DNA from: Takakia lepidozioides
Lineage: Eukaryota > Streptophyta > Takakiopsida > Takakiales > Takakiaceae
DNA: 64,000 nucleotides
Reading direction: 5' to 3'
NCBI GenBank assembly: GCA_030704615.1
Contig: CM060732.1
Coordinates: 28,439,053-28,503,052 of the forward strand
The notes below the pieces were generated by a model that searched no databases, was not told the origin of the DNA, and worked only from the letters and a program-made list of their open reading frames with translations. Positions 57,750 to 64,000 of the stretch are shown here, piece by piece. The stretch's first letter is position 1; each line of letters opens with the position of its first letter. The translations under genes were made by a program, and so were the position numbers.

Positions 57750-58820
57750 TTAGGCATATGCGCCATCGCATAAGCCCCACCAAGCTGCTCTTAATCTAGC
57801 ACCTCCGCCGGCGCAGATGCCTAAGTCACTTCAACTCTCACAAGTTTGCGAATCTCCACACATACACACAACCGTCTCCGCCGGCGGAGACAGCTCATTC
57901 CCCTTGGTTTTTTCTGATGCTTGGAAGGGCTGGGCTACCACCTCCGCCGGCGCATACCGTTGGAGCTGGGATACTCACATGTTTCAGGAAGTGCTCCTCT
58001 ACTCCCATCCTGTTTATTTTTTTGCATGCTCATACGTTGCTGATGCTCCGAGCGGGTTGGGCGGCGTATCCGCCGGCGCATACCTGTGCAGCAGGGCTGC
58101 TCAAATGTTTCAGGAAGTTCTCCCCTTTTCCATCTCCTTTGTTTTTCCGCATGCTCAAAAGTTGCTGATGCTCCGAGTGGGCTGCGCTGGCATATCCGCA
58201 GGCGCATACCCATTGAGTACATTTTTTTTTACTCAGCTCATAGGTTTCAGGAACTTCCTGCAAGTGTCTCTGCCGGCGGAGACACTTGGAGCTTGGTTTT
58301 TTTTGCATATTCCCTGTGTTACGGAAGCTCCAAAGCGCCAAGGCTGCCACCTCTGTCAACGCAGACCCGTGCAGCAGGGCTACTCACATATTTCAGGAAG
58401 TTCTCCCCCCCTTCCATCTCTTTTGTTTCTCCGCATTCTCATAAGTTGTTGATGCTCCGAACGGGCTGGGCTGCCATATCCGTCGGCGCATACCCATTGA
58501 GCACAATCTTTTTTTGCTTAGCTCCTAGGTTTCAGGAACCTCATGCAAGCATCTCCGCCGGCGGAGATGCTTGGAGCTTGGTTTTGTTGTATATTCCTTG
58601 TGTTACGTAAGCTCCAAAGTGTCGAGGCTGCCACCTCCGTCGGCGCAGACGCTTGGGGAACCTTCCCTATTTTGGTTGATCACAGTATTCAAGTATCTCA
58701 AAGCTTCTACGTTGCCACCTCCACAACTCCACATGCTTTCATAGGCCTAGTTTGATCTTTCAAGGTGCTCCTGTATGTTTGGCTACAACCTCTCTTCCAT
58801 GGTATGCGCCGTCGCATATG
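57750..58820. repeat. Palindrome-rich repeat within intron 1
   Basis: CTCCGCCGGCGxA strings recur at about 57806, 57874, 57942, 58068, 58192, 58268, 58350, 58480, 58551 and 58636. They are organised in a higher-order unit of about 285 bp that also contains TTTCAGGAAxTTCxxCC and GTTGxTGATGCTCCGA. Perfect or near-perfect palindromes lie at 58546-58573 (half CAAGCATCTCCGCC), 58261-58288 (one mismatch) and 57874-57891. Confidence 0.8.
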
Positions 58821-59093
58821 CTTGGAGCTCCTTGAGCAAAAATTTCTTCAAGGGCCTCAAATCTTGTCAAATTTTGAGTTGGAGGTCCTCTGTCGGGATG
58901 CTCAGGCCTGTATTCTGCTCCAAGTTGTAAGCTTTGAAAGACAAGGATATTCATGGAATTAGTTGACTATTCCAATTCATTTGTTTTCTTCATGCAACCA
59001 TGACATTGAACTGCTCTTTTTACATATTATACATTCAGACATGTGCTCTTCTCATACACTGACATCTTGAACTGTTTTGGTCTATGGAATTAG

Positions 59094-59640
59094 GAAATTA
59101 CCACTACAACTGAAGCTGTGGAGGCCGGGATGCTTGCAACCATTATTGACGACATTGATGCAGGGAATTGGGGGGCAGATGAGTATGAAGAGGATACAAC
59201 ATCTAGTGATCTTCTTTCTCTAGATGCCAAACATGCAATTATTCTGGAAAAGAAACAAGATCTGAATGTAACTTTCAGGTCCCTCCTCATTGAGGATGGA
59301 GTTATGGACATTCCATTGTGTCGCATGATTTCTATGCAGGTTGTTAGGCCGCCCTTGCCAACGACATCCTAAAGCTTAGAGGAGACTTCTATTCTGGATA
59401 CCATCCAGGAGCAGCCGTGTTCTATGTTTCTGTTGAGGGGATTGATGGATCTACTATATGGGATAGTCATTGGAAAACAGTAAATGATGAGTTTGAGAAG
59501 TATCTTAAGTCCAAGCCAAAGTTGCATCATCTTCGGGGGAAGATCTTTCATGTCTGGGATGGGAATCATAGGCTTTAAGCATGGTATCCCTATATCAATG
59601 AAGATCATGGGGCCAACTTGTTGTCTGTGTGACAAGTTGG
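59094..59640 (+). pseudogene. ParB/Srx-like domain exon of the methyltransferase gene
   Basis: Reads MDIPLCRMISMQVVRPPL, then after a one-base shift NDILKLRGDFYSGYHPGAAV and KIFHVWDGNHRL, followed by TAA and AWYPYI. The DGNHRLxAW string matches the signature box of ParB-type NTP-binding/nuclease folds (DGxHRLxA). In bacteria and phages ParB-like domains often accompany DNA methylases, which fits the downstream module. The stop after HRL shows that this copy is inactive. Confidence 0.6.
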
Positions 59641-61026
59641 GAGCTCAATGCAGACATTGAAAATCGTGGTTCCCTCAGGTCCATCATGGATGGAGTGAAT
59701 GTGTGAGTTTCCTTTATATTCTTCATTTACTTTCATGTTCAATGTTGTCATGTTCTTGCTCAATGGATGTACATATACACATCTTCTTTCTAATGATCAT
59801 ATTTTATATGTGCAGGGCAACAGAGAGGGCACATGTTACATCCAAATTTGTGCACTTGGTTTGCAAGGTCAATATGATTGGCCTTACACCTGTCTCTGGA
59901 ATGGAAGAATGTATTGAGGAAAGAGCAATACGACGAATGCATCAAGAAAGCAGGAAAGACTTGGTATAACCTGACAGTCCATGCAATGACAGAGATTTTG
60001 TACAAGGTAACATCATGTCTTAACCAAGTTTCATTCTTTGCATCCATAGACAAGATTCACCTCTGGTTCATGTTATGAATTGTTTTGGTTCTTTTTGGCA
60101 GCATGATATTGTTGAGGCCCAACGCATGGCGGGGGAAGCTTACAAACTTGCTGAGGGGCCAAAGAGTCAAGAGGGCCTTGAAGATACAATGAGACAGGCT
60201 GATTGAAAGCAAGGAACAACACAAGAGTCAGCTTGTGAAGTTGCTTCCTATTGCTGATCCAACCCTTGGAGAGGAGTTTCTCCAAGAACTTAAACTGCAT
60301 TGGTCACGTGTAAAGGCAGGATCAGAGGAAATGACCCAAGAGAAATGGTGAACATTGCTAACGCCCAGGTGGATCCTGAAGAAAAGGTGGAATGGCTACA
60401 TATATGGAATGGAGACCAAACACTTCACGACCGTAATTTTTTTCCACCCGGGCCTATCAGTGGGCCAACACTGATCCTTGGCTGAATAGAAGGACTTTTT
60501 GGTGGCAGGTACATATACAATCACTATCTTCTCAATGCAATTAATTCATTTTATTGATGACACATTAACATAGTTATTTAACTGACTGTATTTTCTGGCA
60601 GCTTCGCAAGGTTGCCTTGGCTCAGTTTGCCTTGTACACCACTCAGCTTGGCCAATTTCATGTTGCCTTGGAGGAAGGAGAGTGAGAGTCTGGGAGACTA
60701 CATGGATACATGGAAGATGACTCATTTCAATGAGTTGTTTCATAGAGAGTTCTCATTGCCAAAGGGCGCATTCAGAGGCAATGATTGGGAACAACAAACA
60801 CAGTGGGGAGAAGGTGGTGAGACGGATTTTATTCAGGTACCATCTTTCCATTGCATTGTACATGGATACACCTTGTAAGTCAAAAATGTCTATGCTTCAA
60901 GTATTTTTCTAGTACATTGGGATATACATGTTTCTTAATGTGCTTGTTCAATTGTTGAACAGGTTGCATAAATATTTGTCTCCACAATAACTTTGAATGT
61001 GTTTGTATTTTAGGTACATGAGATTT

Positions 61027-61148
61027 GTGCTTGTACCGAGTGATCGACTTAAGGCTGAGCCCAAGTTTCTGATGGCCTGGAAGTTTGGTGCTTGTACCGA
61101 GTGATCGACTTAAGGCTGAGCCCAAGTTTCTGATGGCCTGGAAGTTTG
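61027..61148 (+). repeat. 61-bp exact tandem duplication inside an exon
   Basis: The 61-base segment starting GTGCTTGTACCGAGTGATCG occurs twice in direct succession (61027-61087 and 61088-61148). Since 61 is not a multiple of three, the duplication shifts the frame of the exon. The copies are identical, so it is recent or an assembly artefact. Confidence 0.9.
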
Positions 61149-61837
61149 GTGCTCAACAAGCTTCCATGTACACACCTGCAATTGAGGAAGATTGGGGTGT
61201 GGAACACCGGGAAGGGGGGGGTTGGTATTTGGATATGCCCAAGGGTACTATCCCCTATGCAGAAATGGGACTTCATAAGGAATGTGTTCGTAGGCAGTCA
61301 GTGAGTGATGAAGGGGGTATCTCCACTGAAGTCCCTGTTCTTGATCTGGAGCATGCAGAACAGATTGCTACACAGGCCGCTGTAGCCCAAGTGGTCCCTG
61401 CCGTTGTGGGTGTACCAAAACGCAAATCACGAAAAAGAAAAGGTGCGGATGTCAATGCAGGTGTGGCCCCCAATGCAGGTGTGGCTTCTATTGCTGGTCC
61501 TATTGGTAGTTCTTCACATCCTTCAAATCAGTTGGTTGTAGTGCCTGCACCTACTACTCGAGGAACAAGCCAGAGGCAGGCGAACATCCTTACAGTGCAG
61601 TGTCATTTTCTGGTGGTGCACCTAGCATGTATCGCATGAAGATCATGCCTACTCATTTCATTGATATGGTGGAGGCCTCAAGTACATCTCCTGATGCGAC
61701 CTTGAAAGAGCTCATGGAGCTCTTAAAAAATGTGAGTTTCCCCCAACAAACAAACTTGAATGTAAGGAATTCTTCGATGTTTTTATATCCTCATCATCCG
61801 GCTATTGACTCCTACATTTTCTGTATGTTGTTTGCAG

Positions 61838-62873
61838 TTGCCAGGAACTTAGTCTAGTGTTGTGGATGGAAAAAGCGTGCCTATGGCTGTGGACATGATC
61901 ATCGTGGACTACCCAACAGGAATGCCTGTACAGGGCTGTTTGGATGGTGTACAGGTTCCTCCCTGGAATGCTTTTGATAAACGGTATTGGGAGTATGCAT
62001 TCTCCATTGCTAATGACCTGTTGGATGACAATGGATACTTGGTGTTCTTGCAGGGCTCCGATGATTCCTTTGCATTGGAGCTCTTTTCTTACTCCAGGGG
62101 CAGCTCTATTTCCGTATTATCAAGGAAATATACTTGCATCAATACCACCCCCTCTACACACTCGGACAGGAAAGGTAAAAATCATCCCTCTTCAATATCT
62201 CATTGTTTGATGTTTCATCTTCCTACTCTCATACATATTATTAAACCATCCGGGTGCACTATTTTTGTGGAAATGGCACGTCTAACAGACCATGTTCTTC
62301 CACGCCCATGTCCTCACCAAGCAAGGAGGACTATTCAAACTGCGTGAGTTTGGCAAAGTTGTGGACCCCCTTGCAGACCCTGTTGAGTTGGATGCCATCT
62401 ACAATCACATTCTAGATGTTGCACTACCCATGCAAACTCCTCAACAAGCTTGGAGGGGTGCGCGAGACCGTAGTCCCGCCTTCATGCAAGTATTGTTGGA
62501 GACATGCTCACCTCCTGGCTCCCGCATTTTGGATCTCACAGTTGGCACAGGTTTGCATTGGTCTCCATTTTGTAATTAAAATTTTCTGAGCTGATTCATG
62601 ATCATTAACTGTTATCCGATATAATATCATCATTGCATGTTTTTTTCCTGCAGGTTCTACATTTATTGCTGCCCGCGAGTCTGGACGTCACGTATTTGTT
62701 CTTGAGGGGGACCAGACGTTGTATGCAGCACGTCTCTCTGCACTTCAAAATACTCAACCCGTTTTGGTTTCATCTGTGGTAACTCCAACCATTCAACGTC
62801 CTGTGAGTTTGTTGGAACCCCCCGCTCCTAAGGTGGCGCGCAAGCTTGGTCTTCATCTCGGCAGTACTTCCTA
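61838..62873 (+). pseudogene. Beta-class DNA N4/N6 methyltransferase module
   Basis: Motif IV-like VDMIIVDYPTG (61889-61920) is followed by WNAFDKRYWEYAFSIANDLL and DDNGYLVFLQ, matching the region after DPPY in bacterial beta-class enzymes. Motif I, PPGSRILDLTVGTG, continues across the intron to STFIAARESGRHVFVLEGD (62520-62730), the SAM-binding loop and acidic residue. The canonical catalytic [DNS]PP[YFW] is replaced by DYPT. Between the two motifs GQLYFRIIKEIYLHQYHP lies in another frame near 62100, so at least one indel is present. Such enzymes methylate cytosine N4 or adenine N6 in DNA; target and activity here are unknown. Confidence 0.65.
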
Positions 62874-63256
62874 GTGAGTATGTCTCGCCTCCATTCCCTT
62901 TGTTGCAATCTCTATATTATTTGCAAAGCAAACCATTCCCATTTGATTTGTTAACATAAATATACATGTATGTGTGATGCAGTGATGGGATTGTGCGGAC
63001 CATCTACGATAGTCTACCCCAAAGTCCTCTTTCATCGTTTTATCTACCTTCGTATGCCAAGTCCCAAGCTTTGCATTCAATACATCAACAACGTGATGTA
63101 GGTCTTTCCAATGATCTGTTGTTTGACCGAAGAGCAGCTATTGTTGGACAATCCGTGGATATGTTGCGTAGAGTTGAGGCTTTCATGGATGTGTATGCCT
63201 CTGAATCACAGGCTTATGACACGGATGATGAAGTATCAGCTGATGATGTTATGTAG

Positions 63257-64000
63257 GTAATTAGAAATTACACATACAATACATTGTCCTCATTGTCAGT
63301 CCGAATTTTTTGTTATTTTTTATGATACATGTATTTCTCTCTAGTGTAAGGTAAAACAAACGGGGCAAATGACATGGTATTGAAATCAGATTTCATGTTA
63401 TCTTCCTGTCATTTGATTTATCTATGTAATAGTTTGTACATAGATCTCTACTGCATTTCATAGATCCCTTTACCTGAATGCAAGTTCGACATGCACTTCA
63501 GCACTATCAAATTTCATCATTAGTAAGATCAACCCTTATGAGTATTGTGGCATGTTATGTACACACAGGGTGACTATCTTTATCTCATTAGTGTTTCATT
63601 TCATTAGTGTTTCAAGTCTGAATGGGTAGTGTAGTGGTATGAACTAGGCTTGATACCGGATAGGTTGTGGGTTCTATCTCTGATGGACATTATGTTTTTG
63701 TAAAATAAAAATGTTTCAAAAGTCACTCCAAACTATCAGAGGTTCACTCAACCAGCTAACTTGCAGAATTCAACATGGAAATTAGGGCCCTAAAACAGGG
63801 TGAAATGTGTTGAAGAAGGTGTCTTGATTAGTAGTGCGTATCAATTGTGTCGTTGCTGCTACGGCTTCCAATTGACATAGCACAGTGACATACTGCATAT
63901 CATACCTAAATTGCCTTTGTGGATTCCAGTGAAAGACTATTCATGGCAGACATGATATCCCCATCGATGGAATGTGAACTGACACTTGAACAGACTATGA
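63257..64000. other. 3' flank, with one SINE head
   Basis: AT-rich sequence after the methyltransferase gene, no further coding signal. AATAAA-like AAAATAAAAATG near 63703 is far from the gene end and belongs to the SINE tail region. Confidence 0.45.
63616..63715 (+). mobile_element. tRNA-derived SINE
   Basis: A-box-like TGGGTAGTGTAGTGGTA (63623-63639) and B-box-like GGTTCTATCTC (63670-63680), 30 bases apart, followed by a short body and an A-rich AAATAAAAATG. Diverged from the SINEs at 7442, 10065 and 57284. Confidence 0.5.

Larger units (their letters stand above)
57635..63256 (+). pseudogene. Intron-containing ParB-like / beta-class DNA methyltransferase gene, decayed
   Basis: Exon 1 starts ATG at 57635 (MGRKKDTQGGG, Gly-rich) and ends AAG|GTAAGC at 57712. 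Further exons, inferred from splice sites and coding, are 59094-59701, 59818-60006, 60102-60508, 60602-60836, 61014-61731, 61838-62174, 62289-62550, 62654-62873 and 62983-63256. The last two junctions are precise: LTVGTG|STFIAARESG and STS-Y-DGIV are restored exactly. Domains are a ParB-like module with VWDGNHR (near 59570), a mid region, a basic KRKSRKRK segment near 61423, then methyltransferase motif IV-like MIIVDYP (61895) preceding motif I ILDLTVGTGSTF. That order defines beta-class amino-methyltransferases. Frameshifts near 59350, 59890, 60230, 60690, 61600 and 62100, and stops such as HRL-TAA, show decay, unless assembly errors contribute. Confidence 0.7.

Noticed and set aside
58086-58610. 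174-residue frame across the intron 1 repeats
   Set aside because: Open only because of the GC-rich repeat; exon 1 and exon 2 of the flanking gene have clear splice sites around it.
57635-63256. Bacterial contamination or integrated giant-virus DNA as the source of the methyltransferase
   Set aside because: Coding resumes exactly across GT-AG introns (for example LTVGTG|STF and Y split TA|T), and plant repeats surround it. An ancient transfer remains possible.

Overview
The window looks like repeat-rich nuclear DNA of a land plant, most likely a seed-free plant such as a fern. The reasons are nested plant-type Ty3/gypsy LTR elements, a degenerate PPR array of the 'DMYAKCG' type, CCCTAAA-like (plant telomere-type) interstitial repeats, tRNA-derived SINE heads, and spliceosomal introns. 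DUF7869-like and MULE/SWIM families common in ferns, lycophytes and bryophytes also occur. The species assignment is inference. I see no rRNA, no functional tRNA and no CRISPR array, and no gene that is clearly intact: almost every coding stretch carries stops or frameshifts.

Layout. 1-6789: the 3' part of a Ty3/gypsy element on + (element 1): integrase, a CACAGCC minisatellite, a very large extra ORF downstream of pol (here 'ORF3'), a polypurine tract, and an LTR that lies in the opposite orientation to the other copies. 6790-15100: LINE and SINE debris, tandem repeats and AT-rich DNA with little coding signal. 15125-15935: PPR pseudogene cut by an LTR. 15936-24771: element 2 on -, with a solo LTR of the same family (5-bp target duplication TGGGC) nested between pol and ORF3. 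24772-28315: decayed FCP1/NLI-interacting-factor-like phosphatase gene on -. 28316-32421: element 3 on -, interrupted by the LTR of element 4 (32422-38287, also -). 38288-43210: a Mutator-like (MULE) transposase relic with SWIM zinc finger on +, lying between two tandem-repeat arrays that share a GGCGCC-centred motif in opposite orientation. 45640-49183: DUF7869-type pseudogene on +. 49380-50420: telomere-like repeats. 52045-56577: a second MULE/SWIM gene on -, into whose reading frame a gypsy reverse transcriptase-RNase H module has been inserted without breaking the frame. 57635-63256: an intron-containing gene on + with a ParB-like domain followed by a bacterial-type beta-class DNA amino-methyltransferase, decayed by frameshifts.

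How it fits together. The four ORF3 copies, six LTR copies and two MULE copies can be compared within the window. They show that ORF3 was originally one frame of about 1,400 codons. They also show that the LTR in element 2 is a later insertion, and that many stops arose by CAG-to-TAG or TGG-to-TGA/TAG changes, as expected if methylated cytosines decayed. The points most worth follow-up are the ParB-methyltransferase family, the in-frame MULE/RT-RNase H chimera, the unexplained ORF3, and a recurrent palindrome built on CCACTG/CAGTGG.
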